Positions 1 through 9,200 of a stretch of DNA of 64,000 bases are shown here, one piece after another. The translations under genes were made by a program, and so were the position numbers. The notes beneath the pieces were generated by a model. It ran no database searches. It was not told where the DNA came from and saw only the letters and a program-made list of their open reading frames with translations. The stretch is from Dickeya oryzae (GTDB lineage Bacteria; Pseudomonadota; Gammaproteobacteria; Enterobacterales; Enterobacteriaceae). Each line of letters begins with the position of its first letter. Position 1 is the first letter of the stretch. The stretch covers positions 279,298 through 343,297 of the forward strand of contig NZ_ML762920.1 of assembly GCF_009372235.1 (NCBI RefSeq). Reading direction: 5' to 3'.

Positions 1-114
1 AAAAAAGTAGCTAAGAAAGCCCCGGCTGCTCAGAAAGCCCAGGCTGCCAAAAAACACAAAAAAGTAGCTAAGAAAGCACCGGCTGCTCAGAAAGCTCAGG
101 CTGCCAAAAAACAC
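1..114 (+). repeat. 57-bp in-frame tandem repeat inside asr
   Basis: Two 57-bp units (1-57 and 58-114) differ at two positions, and a partial third follows. Each encodes 19 residues. In-frame units of this kind are the usual cause of length variation in Asr proteins. Confidence 0.9.
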
Positions 115-162
115 AAAAAAGTGAAGAAAGCGAAGAAAGTTGCTGCTCCAACAGCCGCTTAA
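1..162 (+). CDS. asr: Acid shock protein Asr, C-terminal part
   Basis: Only the last 53 codons are in the window; the gene begins to the left. The product is a Lys/Ala/Gln/His-rich repeat tail (units resembling KKVAKKAPAAQKAQAAKKH) ending in APTAA. This composition matches the periplasmic acid-shock protein Asr, which is thought to act as a basic, intrinsically disordered protein that protects periplasmic proteins at low pH. The ydgU and ydgD genes that follow are also its neighbours in E. coli, which supports the assignment. The signal peptide is outside the window. Confidence 0.85.
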   Translation, partial: KKVAKKAPAAQKAQAAKKHKKVAKKAPAAQKAQAAKKHKKVKKAKKVAAPTAA

Positions 163-242
163 TTCACTCAGGTAAGAAATATAAGAAATAGTTAATGGTC
201 ATGAACACCGGTAGCGATTATCGGCATGACAGTAGTGTTATA

Positions 243-270
243 AAACACCCGGTTCGCCGGGTGTTTGTTT
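243..270 (+). terminator. Rho-independent terminator of asr
   Basis: A perfect 10-bp stem (AAACACCCGG / CCGGGTGTTT) closes on a TTCG tetraloop and is followed by GTTT. It lies 80 bases after the asr stop codon. Confidence 0.85.
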
Positions 271-286
271 CATGGGGGACCTGATA

Positions 287-367
287 ATGCTGCGGCGTTA
301 TTCATTCGAAATCATGTTGTCCTTCCTGCTTATCTGCGCGTTGGTCATTGTCGTCTTTTTCCTGTAA
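287..367 (+). CDS. ydgU: Small membrane protein, YdgU-like (26 aa)
   Basis: ATG at 287 follows a GGGGGA Shine-Dalgarno motif and opens a 26-codon frame ending TAA at 365-367. The product starts MLRRYSFEIM and then forms one hydrophobic helix (about residues 10-26) ending VVFFL, so it should be a single-span inner-membrane protein with a positive N-terminus. E. coli has a similarly tiny membrane protein, YdgU, in exactly this asr-ydgD gap. Assignment rests on position, size and topology; I did not align it. Function is unknown. Confidence 0.65.
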   Translation: MLRRYSFEIMLSFLLICALVIVVFFL

Positions 368-521
368 TCCGATTTCACTCTCACCAGCGCGCCCAAATCA
401 GGTCATTCGATCCACCTGACTACCCTATCGTTTCCTGCTTTGATGTCGGCATGCTACGTTTATAGTGGATTGATGACGGTTACTACGCTGAATTTTTTCA
501 TTTTTAAAGGCCATTCATTAC

Positions 522-1340
522 ATGCGCATATCAGCCTGGTTGTTATGTTCATTGAGCGTGCTCGCCCCTTACGTGTGGGCCGATAACGACACCTCAACCC
601 TGACGGAACAACAAAAACAGACCCTGTTCTTTAATCATGATGACCGCGATAGCGTGCCGGATACCTCCCAGTGGCCATGGCAGGCGATTGGTCAATTAGA
701 AACCGCCAGCGGCAACCTGTGCACCGCCACATTGATTTCACCCCACCTGGCACTGACGGCAGGCCACTGTGTCGTAGCACCGCCCGGTGTACCGGACAAA
801 CCGGTCGCACTGCGTTTTCTGTCGGCAGAAAATGGCTGGCGCTATGAAACTGATAAAATTGAAGCGTTAACCAATAAGAAACTGGCCAAAATGTTAAAAG
901 CGGACGGCGATGGCTGGATTGTCCCCCCCGCTGCCGCACCGTGGGATTTCGCCCTGATTCGCCTGCGGGAAACACCGCCGGGCATCCGCCCATTACCTAT
1001 CTGGCAAGGCACGCAGGAAGAACTGAAAACCGCGCTCGATGCGGCACAACAGAAGGTTACTCAGGCTGGTTACCCGGAAGACCATGAGGACACCTTGTAC
1101 CGTCATCAGGATTGCCAGATTACCGGTTGGGTCCATAACGCCGTGATGGCCCACCGCTGCGACACCTTACCGGGCGATAGCGGTTCGCCGTTGATGCTGA
1201 GAACCGCCGGTAGCTGGATTCTGGTCGGCATCCAAAGCTCCGCCCCGGACGCCAGCAACCGCAAGCTCGCCGATAACCGCGCTGTTGCGGTCACCGCTAT
1301 ACGCCAGCAGTTGGAAGCACTGGCTAAAGAGAAACGCTGA
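522..1340 (+). CDS. ydgD: Putative periplasmic trypsin-like serine protease YdgD
   Basis: The 272-residue product has an N-terminal signal peptide (cleavage probably after residue 20, WA|DND) and an S1 peptidase domain. The catalytic triad is visible: His82 in LTAGHC, Asp142 in WDFALIRL and Ser220 in PGDSGSP. Length and motif spacing match E. coli YdgD, a putative periplasmic or secreted protease of unknown substrate encoded beside asr. The start has only a modest Shine-Dalgarno (AAAGG about 10 bases upstream). No downstream operon partner. Confidence 0.88.
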   Translation: MRISAWLLCSLSVLAPYVWADNDTSTLTEQQKQTLFFNHDDRDSVPDTSQWPWQAIGQLETASGNLCTATLISPHLALTAGHCVVAPPGVPDKPVALRFLSAENGWRYETDKIEALTNKKLAKMLKADGDGWIVPPAAAPWDFALIRLRETPPGIRPLPIWQGTQEELKTALDAAQQKVTQAGYPEDHEDTLYRHQDCQITGWVHNAVMAHRCDTLPGDSGSPLMLRTAGSWILVGIQSSAPDASNRKLADNRAVAVTAIRQQLEALAKEKR

Positions 1341-1443
1341 TAGCAATGACCCGCCGGTATCGTCGCTGACATGCCGGCAGTTTCCCGTTCCCTCCCTTAT
1401 ACCGTCCGCACCTCCCCCTTTTTTCCGTAAAAGCCCACAATTT

Positions 1444-1458
1444 GTTAATGGCATTAAC
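1444..1458. promoter_or_regulatory. Perfect 15-bp palindrome upstream of the lactate operon
   Basis: GTTAATG-G-CATTAAC is a perfect inverted repeat about 165 bases before the lactate permease start, in the gap after ydgD. A GntR-type regulator such as LldR/LutR would be a natural candidate ligand, but no regulator gene is linked and the assignment is inference. Confidence 0.4.
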
Positions 1459-1622
1459 CTTCTCTTATACCTAAGGGTAACCTGTTCATACCTTTTACCG
1501 ACAAGTTGAAACTTATCTTTCAATGAAGCGATCCAGCCACCTGACCCGATTTTTTTATCTCTCTATAAACGATTACTCCTAGAACGATATCAATAAGTTA
1601 CATTTTTATTTTAGGGAGCATC

Positions 1623-3173
1623 ATGTACGAATACTTACAATTCTCACTTGGCGTGTTGCCATTAGTGATAATGATCATTCTGATTTTGAAAATCAAAATG
1701 CCCATTCATCATTCCGTCCTGATCACCCTGGTGATCACGGCAATATTGAGCATGACGGTCTGGCACATGCCGTTACAAACACTCGGGTCAGCCATTGGCT
1801 ATGGGGTGATAAAGGGCTTATGGCCTATCATCATTGTGATTCTGGGGGCAATTTACAGTTATAACCTGATGCAAGAAACACGCAGCATGGATGTTCTGCG
1901 TGACGTACTGGCTAGCATCAGCGACGACAAGCGTATTCAGGTGCTGTTGATTTCCTGGTGCTTCGGCGGCTTCCTTGAAGCGGCAGCGGGCTACGGTACC
2001 GCCGTGGCGATTCCTATCGGTATTCTGATTGCGCTGGGTTTTAACCCACTGAAAGCGGCCATCGCCTCATTGGTGGCAAACACCGTACCCACCGCCTTCG
2101 GTGCCGTCGGTATTCCGGTGTCGATTTTGGCAGAGCAGGTCCACCTGCCGGTCACCGCCCTCGGCGGTACGATCATTTTGCAACTGGCGTTGTTCAACAT
2201 TCTGCTGCCGTTTGTGATTATCGCCATCATCGGTGACGGTGTGAAAGCGATAAAAGGCGTGGTGGGCATCACCCTGGTGTGTGGCATTACTACCCTGATC
2301 CCGCAGTATTTTGTCGCCGTTCACCTGGGGGCAGAACTGCCAGCGTTTGCAGGCAGCCTCGTCAGCCTTATCGCGGTCGCAGCAATGGGGCGTGCGCGTA
2401 AGGGGAAAACCGACCCACGCTACCTTATTCAGAATAATACCCGCTCAAGGGCGTTGCCTTCAGGCCGTGAATTGCTGAAAGCCTGTTCTATTTATATGCT
2501 TATTTTTACCTTTATCCTGCTTTGCTCGCCGTTATTCCCCGGCATTAAGCAGGTTGTCGGGCAGGTGACTTCAACGCTGTCTTTCCCGTTACCGCAAGGA
2601 AAAGCGCTGTCACTGAAAATCGACTGGATAGCCACACCCGGCGTGCTGATCATCATTGCGACCCTGCTGGGTGGTTTCATTCAGGGAGCCACGTTAGGCA
2701 AGATGCTGAGTGTGTTAGCTAACACGATTAAGCAGCTGAAAAATTCGATTATCGCTATCACCACTATCGTCGCGATGGCGACCATCATGGATGTCAGTGG
2801 GCTTATCGCCACGCTGGCGCAGACCATGGTGAATATCACGGGGGGTGCCTATGTCTTTATCGCGCCTATCATCGGTGCGCTGGGGACGTTCGTCACCGGT
2901 AGCGATACCAACTCGAACGTACTGTTCGGCAAGTTGCAAACGGTCGCGGCAGAAAAACTCCATATTGACCCCGTCTGGCTGGCGGCGGCTAACACCTCCG
3001 GGGCAACCGGCGGGAAAATGATCTCCCCGCAGAGTATCGCCATTGCGGTATCCGCCACCCGAATGGACGGACAAGGCAGCGCCATTATGGCCGGTACGCT
3101 GAAATACTGTACCGCCTATATCCTGATTCTCGGGCTAAAAGTCGGGCTGTTTTATTATTTGTTTATGTCTTAA
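1623..3173 (+). CDS. lldP: L-lactate permease, LctP family
   Basis: A 516-residue polytopic inner-membrane protein with about 12 or more hydrophobic segments. Family signatures are present: FGGFLEAAAGYGT (114-126), NTVPTAFGAVGIP (153-165), and near the C-terminus GSDTNSN and GATGGKMISPQ. LctP transporters import lactate (and glycolate) with protons. A good ribosome-binding site (TAGGGAG) precedes ATG 1623. The gene lies upstream of the three lactate-oxidation genes in the same direction, so it should feed that pathway. It is slightly shorter than E. coli LldP (about 550 residues). Confidence 0.88.
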   Translation: MYEYLQFSLGVLPLVIMIILILKIKMPIHHSVLITLVITAILSMTVWHMPLQTLGSAIGYGVIKGLWPIIIVILGAIYSYNLMQETRSMDVLRDVLASISDDKRIQVLLISWCFGGFLEAAAGYGTAVAIPIGILIALGFNPLKAAIASLVANTVPTAFGAVGIPVSILAEQVHLPVTALGGTIILQLALFNILLPFVIIAIIGDGVKAIKGVVGITLVCGITTLIPQYFVAVHLGAELPAFAGSLVSLIAVAAMGRARKGKTDPRYLIQNNTRSRALPSGRELLKACSIYMLIFTFILLCSPLFPGIKQVVGQVTSTLSFPLPQGKALSLKIDWIATPGVLIIIATLLGGFIQGATLGKMLSVLANTIKQLKNSIIAITTIVAMATIMDVSGLIATLAQTMVNITGGAYVFIAPIIGALGTFVTGSDTNSNVLFGKLQTVAAEKLHIDPVWLAAANTSGATGGKMISPQSIAIAVSATRMDGQGSAIMAGTLKYCTAYILILGLKVGLFYYLFMS

Positions 3174-3213
3174 ACCTGGTTATGTCTTAAACCTGTTTCT
3201 GTCCCGAGCCTGT
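3163..3213 (+). repeat. 17-bp tandem repeat spanning the lldP stop codon
   Basis: The 16-mer TTATGTCTTAAACCTG occurs at 3163-3178 and, identically, at 3180-3195. A degenerate third copy is at 3197-3212. The period is 17 bp. The lldP stop TAA (3171-3173) lies inside the first copy and is duplicated in the second. Confidence 0.9.
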
Positions 3214-3293
3214 TTGTTTTTCCGAATAATCAGCGCCGGACGATAACGTCCTAATTATAAAAACAAGTCTATCTACTGTATTGGAGAGATGTC

Positions 3294-4013
3294 GTGAATG
3301 TTAACTTTTTTGTGACCTGTATCGGCGACGCGCTGAAATCACGCATGGCGCGTGATTCGGTGCTGTTGCTGGAGCACTTAGGCTGCCAGGTTCATTTCCC
3401 TGAAAAGCAGGGATGCTGCGGTCAGCCCGCACTCAATAGCGGTTATGTGAAAGAAGCCATCCCTGGGATGAAAAACCTGATTGCGGCGCTGGAAGAAAAT
3501 GACGACCCGATTATCTCCCCGGCGGGTTCTTGTACCTACGCCATCAAAAGTTACGCCACCTGGCTTAGCGATGAACCGGCGTGGGCGAAACGCGCAGAGC
3601 AGGTCGCCGCACGGATGTTCGACCTGACCTCGTTCATCGTCAACACGCTGGGCGTCGTCGATGTAGGCGCGCGTTTATCCGGCAAGGCGGTTTACCATCC
3701 GTCCTGTAGTCTGTTTCGCAAGATGGGCGTGAAAGAAGAACCGCTGGCGCTACTGAAACAGGTCGATGGTCTGACACTGCTGCCGTTTCAGGCACCGGAA
3801 ACCTGCTGCGGTTTCGGTGGTACTTTCTCGGTAAAAATGGCGGAAATCTCCGGTGAAATGGTGAAAGAAAAAGTGGGCCATATTATGGATGCCGAGCCGG
3901 ATTACCTGATCGGTGCCGATGTCAGTTGCCTGCTCAATATCGGCGGACGTCTGCAACGCGAAGGACGCCCGGTCAAGGTGATGCATATCGCCGAAGTGTT
4001 GATGAGCCGCTGA
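3294..4013 (+). CDS. lutA: L-lactate oxidation complex subunit, Fe-S oxidoreductase LutA/LldE
   Basis: A 239-residue protein with two CCG domains; the cysteine motifs CCG are at residues 41-43 and 171-173. This is the LutA/LldE/YkgE subunit of the non-flavin L-lactate dehydrogenase complex that oxidises lactate to pyruvate. The start is GTG (3294), preceded by TTGGAGAGA. It is followed after 11 bases by lutB and then lutC, the standard order. The 120-base gap after the permease holds the 17-bp repeat. Confidence 0.9.
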   Translation: MNVNFFVTCIGDALKSRMARDSVLLLEHLGCQVHFPEKQGCCGQPALNSGYVKEAIPGMKNLIAALEENDDPIISPAGSCTYAIKSYATWLSDEPAWAKRAEQVAARMFDLTSFIVNTLGVVDVGARLSGKAVYHPSCSLFRKMGVKEEPLALLKQVDGLTLLPFQAPETCCGFGGTFSVKMAEISGEMVKEKVGHIMDAEPDYLIGADVSCLLNIGGRLQREGRPVKVMHIAEVLMSR

Positions 4014-4024
4014 GGAGGTTACCC

Positions 4025-5446
4025 ATGTACTTAAAAACCAGCGATGTTGCTTTCAAAGCGCGTATCAAGCAACAGATAGACGACCCCATTATGCGTAACG
4101 CCGTTGCCAACGCGCAGGAGCGCATCGGTGCCAACCGCCAGAAAATGGTGGATGAGTTGGGTCATTGGGAAGACTGGCGCGAACGTGCCAGCCAAATCCG
4201 TGAACACGTACTGGCTAATCTGGATGCCTACCTCTACCAGCTCTCAGAACGCGTCAGCGCTAACGGTGGTCACGTCTTTTTTGCCAAAACCAAAGAGGAC
4301 GCGACGGATTACATCCTGCGTGTCGCCCAGTCGAAGCAGGCGAAAAAAGTGGTTAAGGCCAAATCGATGGTCACCGAAGAAATTGGCATGAACCACGTGC
4401 TGCAGGAAGCCGGTATCCAGGTGATTGAAACCGACCTTGGCGAATACATTCTGCAGCTTGATGGCGATCCGCCGTCACACATCGTGGTACCGGCGATTCA
4501 TAAAGATCGTCACCAGATTCAACGTGTGCTGCGTGAAAAACTGGGCTACGACGGGCCGGAAACCCCGGAAGCCATGACACTGTTCATCCGCCAAAAGATC
4601 CGTCAGGATTTTCTGAGTGCGGAAATCGGCGTCACCGGCTGTAACTTCGCCGTGGCGGAAACCGGTTCCGTGTGTCTGGTGACCAATGAAGGCAACGCCC
4701 GCATGTGTACCACCCTGCCGAAGACGCACATCGCGGTGATGGGAATGGAACGTATCGCGCCGACGTTTGAAGAGGTGGATGTGCTCATCACCATGCTGGC
4801 GCGCAGTGCCGTTGGCGCGCGGCTGACCGGGTACAATACCTGGCTCACCGGCCCACGCGAGGCAGGCCATGTGGATGGCCCGGAAGAGTTCCATCTGGTG
4901 ATTGTCGATAACGGCCGTTCCACCGTGCTGGGGTCGCAGTTCAAGGACATATTGCGTTGTATTCGCTGCGGCGCATGCATGAACACCTGCCCGGCGTACC
5001 GCCATATCGGTGGTCACGGCTACGGTTCTATCTACCCAGGCCCTATCGGCGCGGTCATTTCTCCCCTGCTGGGTGGTTACGATGATTTTAAAGATCTGCC
5101 CTACGCCTGCTCGTTGTGTACCGCCTGTGACAGCGTATGCCCGGTCCAGATTCCGTTATCGAAGCTGATTCTGAAACACCGCCGCGTCATGGCAGAAGGG
5201 GGGCTCACGCCCAAAGGCGAGCAGAGCACGATTAAGCTGTTCGCTTATGCCAACAGCCACCCGACGTTATGGAAAGTCGGCATGATAGCGGGTGCCCGTG
5301 CCGCCAGTTGGTTTATCCGGGATGGGAAGCTCCCGATTAACATCGGCGCCATCAGCGAATGGACACAGGCGCGTGACTTGCCACCCGCCGATGGTGAAAG
5401 TTTCCGTTCCTGGTTTAAAAAACACAAAGCGCAGGGAAATAAATGA
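4025..5446 (+). CDS. lutB: L-lactate oxidation complex subunit, iron-sulfur protein LutB/LldF
   Basis: A 473-residue cytoplasmic protein: N-terminal LUD domain, then two 4Fe-4S clusters with CIRCGACMNTCP starting at residue 312 and CSLCTACDSVCP at 362. Start ATG 4025 is chosen because it has a strong GAGGAGG Shine-Dalgarno and begins MYLKTSDVAF, like the family. The open frame runs further upstream inside lutA but that extension has no support. It probably passes electrons from lactate to the respiratory chain. Confidence 0.92.
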   Translation: MYLKTSDVAFKARIKQQIDDPIMRNAVANAQERIGANRQKMVDELGHWEDWRERASQIREHVLANLDAYLYQLSERVSANGGHVFFAKTKEDATDYILRVAQSKQAKKVVKAKSMVTEEIGMNHVLQEAGIQVIETDLGEYILQLDGDPPSHIVVPAIHKDRHQIQRVLREKLGYDGPETPEAMTLFIRQKIRQDFLSAEIGVTGCNFAVAETGSVCLVTNEGNARMCTTLPKTHIAVMGMERIAPTFEEVDVLITMLARSAVGARLTGYNTWLTGPREAGHVDGPEEFHLVIVDNGRSTVLGSQFKDILRCIRCGACMNTCPAYRHIGGHGYGSIYPGPIGAVISPLLGGYDDFKDLPYACSLCTACDSVCPVQIPLSKLILKHRRVMAEGGLTPKGEQSTIKLFAYANSHPTLWKVGMIAGARAASWFIRDGKLPINIGAISEWTQARDLPPADGESFRSWFKKHKAQGNK

Positions 5447-6141
5447 TGAATCACAGAGACGCATTTTTAGCCGACATCGCCAACGCACTGGGCCGACCGG
5501 TTCGTCATCTTCCGTCGCCGCCGCCGGTTCCTGCGCATGACCATGCCCAGACCCGTCTGACTGAACTTGACGCGCAGCAACGCTGTGACGCGTTCATTGA
5601 ATGCGCCACCAACGTCATGCTGGCGCATTGTGAATTGACCAGCGAGGCGGATGCCGCCGAGGCCGCCTGGCGTTTATGCGAACGTTATGGCCGCGAGCCG
5701 GTGATCCTCAGCGGCGATGAGCGACTGGTCGCGTTGGGGATCACCGCACGGTTGCAGGAAGCCTGCCACGCCGAGGTGTGGGACCCTGCGCGGGGAGACG
5801 AAAATATCCGGCTGGCTGAGCAAGCCAAAGTCGGTGTGGTCTACGCGGAATATGGGTTAACGGAATCGGGCGGCGTGGTGCTATTTTCCACCCCGGACCG
5901 TGGCCGTGCGGTCAGCTTACTGCCGGAGTCGTCAATTTTTGTGGTGCGCAAGAGCACGATTTTACCGCGTGTCGCGCAACTGGCGCGCCATCTGCATCAG
6001 TTGGCGGAGCAAGGCACCCGAATGCCTTCCTGTATCAACCTGATAGGCGGCCCCAGTTCCACCGCAGACATCGAGCTTATCAAGGTGGTGGGGGTACACG
6101 GCCCGGTTAACGCTGCGTATCTGATCATCGAAGACTGTTAA
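5443..6141 (+). CDS. lutC: L-lactate oxidation complex subunit LutC/LldG
   Basis: A 232-residue LUD-domain protein, the third subunit of the LutABC complex. It overlaps the end of lutB through ATGATGA, so translation is probably coupled; the start could be either of two adjacent ATG codons (5443 or 5446). A GC-rich hairpin follows at 6156. Together with the permease it completes a four-gene L-lactate utilisation unit. Confidence 0.9.
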   Translation: MMNHRDAFLADIANALGRPVRHLPSPPPVPAHDHAQTRLTELDAQQRCDAFIECATNVMLAHCELTSEADAAEAAWRLCERYGREPVILSGDERLVALGITARLQEACHAEVWDPARGDENIRLAEQAKVGVVYAEYGLTESGGVVLFSTPDRGRAVSLLPESSIFVVRKSTILPRVAQLARHLHQLAEQGTRMPSCINLIGGPSSTADIELIKVVGVHGPVNAAYLIIEDC

Positions 6142-6155
6142 TTGCTGCCACTATC

Positions 6156-6190
6156 CCCTTGCCCGATGCGACTTAAGCACCGGGCAAGGG
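6156..6190 (+). terminator. Hairpin between convergent lutC and hrpA
   Basis: A perfect 10-bp stem (CCCTTGCCCG / CGGGCAAGGG) with a 15-base loop follows lutC. There is no strong T-run on either side, so termination is likely but not certain. Confidence 0.5.
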
Positions 6191-6202
6191 TTATCCAGCG
6201 TT

Positions 6203-6224
6203 TACTGCTACTGCTACTGCTACC
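6203..6224 (+). repeat. 6-bp tandem repeat between lutC and hrpA
   Basis: TACTGC is repeated three times from 6203 to 6220, followed by TACC. It lies in the convergent gap between the lutC stop (6141) and the hrpA stop (6266). Confidence 0.8.
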
Positions 6225-6265
6225 TGGTCGGTACTGCCGCAAGGCCGGTTATCCCGCTATCCGCA

Positions 6266-9200
6266 TTACCCGTCTATCTGATCCATCGCCTGCATAATGC
6301 GTTTATCAGAAATGGGATACGGTGTGCCCAGTTGCTGGGCAAAATAGCTGACACGCAACTCTTCGAGCATCCAGCGGATGGCTTTCACGTCATCATCATC
6401 GCGTCGTTCCGGCGGCAGCTTATTCAGCCACTGCTGCCAGGCCTGCTGCACCTGCTCAACTTTCAGCATCTGCGCCCGATCGCGGTGAACATCCTGCGCC
6501 AGTTTATCCAGCCGACGCTCAATGGCTTGCAGATAACGCAGCACATCTGGCAAGCGCTTATAGCCGTTATCGGTCACGAAACCGCGAAATACCAACCCGC
6601 CCAACTGACTTTTGATGTCGCTTAACGCCAGTGCCAGCGCCATGTCCACCCGGCCTTTCAACCGTTTATTGATGTTAAACACCGTGGTGAGGATCTGCTC
6701 CACCTGACGGGCAATATCCACCACCGTGTCATTCAGCTCCGCCCGCACACGCTCGTGCAGCTGGCGAAACGCCGCCTCCTGCCACACCGGGCCACCGGCT
6801 TGTTCCATCAATTTGTCCACACCACAGGCGATGCAATCGTCAATCAGCTCCAGCACCTTGCCGTAAGGGTTGAAATACAGCCCCAGCTTGGCCTTATTCG
6901 GCAGTTTCTCGTGCAGATACTTAATGGGTGACGGAATATTGAGCAGCAACAGACGGCGCTGACCACGCCACATCATCTGCTGTTGCTGGTGCGGCGAATC
7001 AAACAGACGGATTGCCACGCTGTCTTTTTCATCCACCAGCGCCGGATAGGCTTTTACCGCATAACCGCCCCGTTTTTGTTCGTAGCGCTCCGGTAAATCG
7101 CCAAAACTCCAGATGTGCAAATCGCGTTGCTCGATGCCGTCATCCGCCACTGCCGACAACGTCTGTTGCACCTTCTCCTGCAACTGATCTTTCAGCGCCC
7201 GCAACTGCTTGCCTTCCCGCAGCGTCCGGTTTTTCTCATCCACCACCCGGAAGGTGATTTTCAGATGATCGGGCACCTGATCCCACTGCCAGGCCTCGCG
7301 GTCAACCGTCACGCCAGTCATCAGGCGTAACTCACGCTCCAACGCTTCCAGCAACCCTTTTTCCAGTGGGGTGACCCGCGCCAGAAACGCTTGCGCGTAG
7401 TTAGGTGCCGGTACAAAGTTACGCCGTATCGGTTTTGGCAATGACTTGATCAACGCCACCACCAGATCACGCCGTAACCCAGGGATCTGCCATTCGAATC
7501 CGTCTTCTTTCACCTGATTCAATACCGGCAGCGGGATATGCACGGTCACGCCGTCCGCATCAGCGCCCGGTTCAAACTGGTAGGTCAGCCGTAACCGCAG
7601 CTCACCCTGCTGCCAATGGTTCGGGTAATCCAGCGCGCTGACACGTTCCGCGCCATCTTTGATCAGCATCGCCTTTTCGAAATTGAGCAATTCCGGGTTG
7701 GCTTTGGCGGCCTGTTTCCACCAACTGTCGAAATGGCGGCTTGATACCACATCCTGCGGCACACGCTGGTCGTAGAACGCAAACAGTGTCTCGTCATCCA
7801 CCAAAATATCGCGGCGGCGGGATTTGTTTTCCAGTTCTTCCACTTCCTGGCGTAATTGCTGGTTGGCCCGGAAAAAACCGTGGGAGGTTTGCCAGTCGCC
7901 TTCCACCAACGCATGGCGAATGAACAGTTCACGCGACACCACCGGGTCGATAGCGCCATAGTTCACTTTACGGGCAGCCACCAGCGGCAAACCGTACAGC
8001 GTGACTTTCTCCTGCGCCATCACCGCGCCCTGCGCTTTTTCCCAGTGCGGATCGCTGTAACTGCGTTTGATCAAGTGCTGCGCCAGCGGCTCGACCCATT
8101 CCGGTTCGATGCGGGCAGCGATACGCCCCCACAAACGGCTGGTTTCCACCAGTTCCGCCACCATCGTCCACTTCGGCGGCTTCTTAAACAAACCGGAGCC
8201 GGGGAAAATGGCAAAGCGGGTGTTCCGCGCACCGCTGAATTCCTGCTTATCGACGTCTTTTTGCCCGATATGGGACAACAGGCCGGTCAGCAACGCGCAA
8301 TGCAGGCTGCGGTAATCCGCCGGTTCGCTATTCACCGGGAAGCCCAGCTCTTTTACCACCTGACGCAGTTGGGTATAGATATCCTGCCATTCCCGCACCC
8401 GCAGGTAGTTGAGGTAGTCGCTACGGCACAGCTTGCGAAACTGGCTGGATGACAAGGCTTTTTGCTGCTCTTGCAGGTAGTCCCACAGATTGACGAACGC
8501 CAGAAAATCGGACTCTTTGTCGGCAAACCGGCGATGTTTTTCTTCCGCCGCCTGCTTTTTCTCTACCGGGCGTTCGCGTGGGTCCTGAATCGACAACGCG
8601 GCGGTAATGATCATCGCCTCACGGACACAGCTGGTCTGTCGCGCTTCCAGCACCATACGTGCCAGACGCGGGTCAACCGGCAGTTGCGCCAGTTGCCGCC
8701 CCTGCGGTGTCAGGCGATAACGGCCATCATCGCTGGTGTGAATCGCGCCCAGCTCTTCCAGTAACCTTACCCCGTCCTGAATATTGCGTTTGTCCGGCGC
8801 TTCGACAAACGGGAAGGCCGCGATATCCCCCAGCCCCAACGCTGTCATCTGCAAAATGACCGAGGCCAGGTTGGTACGCAAAATTTCCGGGTCGGTAAAC
8901 TCGGGCCGGGAGAGAAAATCCTGCTCAGAATAAAGGCGGATACAGATCCCCGCCGCCACACGGCCACAGCGCCCTTTTCGCTGGTTGGCGGAAGCCTGTG
9001 ACACCGGCTCAATCGGCAAGCGTTGCACCTTGGTACGATAGCTGTAGCGGCTGATGCGCGCCGTGCCGGGGTCAATCACATAGCGGATACCCGGTACCGT
9101 CAACGACGTTTCTGCCACGTTGGTCGCCAGTACGATGCGACGCCCGTGGTGAGACTGGAATACCCGGTTCTGCTCCTGACTGGAAAGACGCGCATACAGC

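Noticed and set aside
1-114. Possible CRISPR-like direct repeats
   Set aside because: The units are contiguous, coding and Lys/Ala-rich, with no spacers; they belong to asr.
3926-4024. N-terminal extension of lutB into lutA
   Set aside because: The extension reads through the lutA end in another frame; the strong Shine-Dalgarno before ATG 4025 decides the start.
4475-5017. 180-codon minus-strand ORF within lutB
   Set aside because: Antisense shadow of the LUD/Fe-S coding sequence, His/Arg-rich product with no motif.
7856-8452. 198-codon plus-strand ORF within hrpA
   Set aside because: It is antisense to the conserved helicase, has no ribosome-binding site and no recognisable domain. Long antisense frames are expected in GC-rich DNA.
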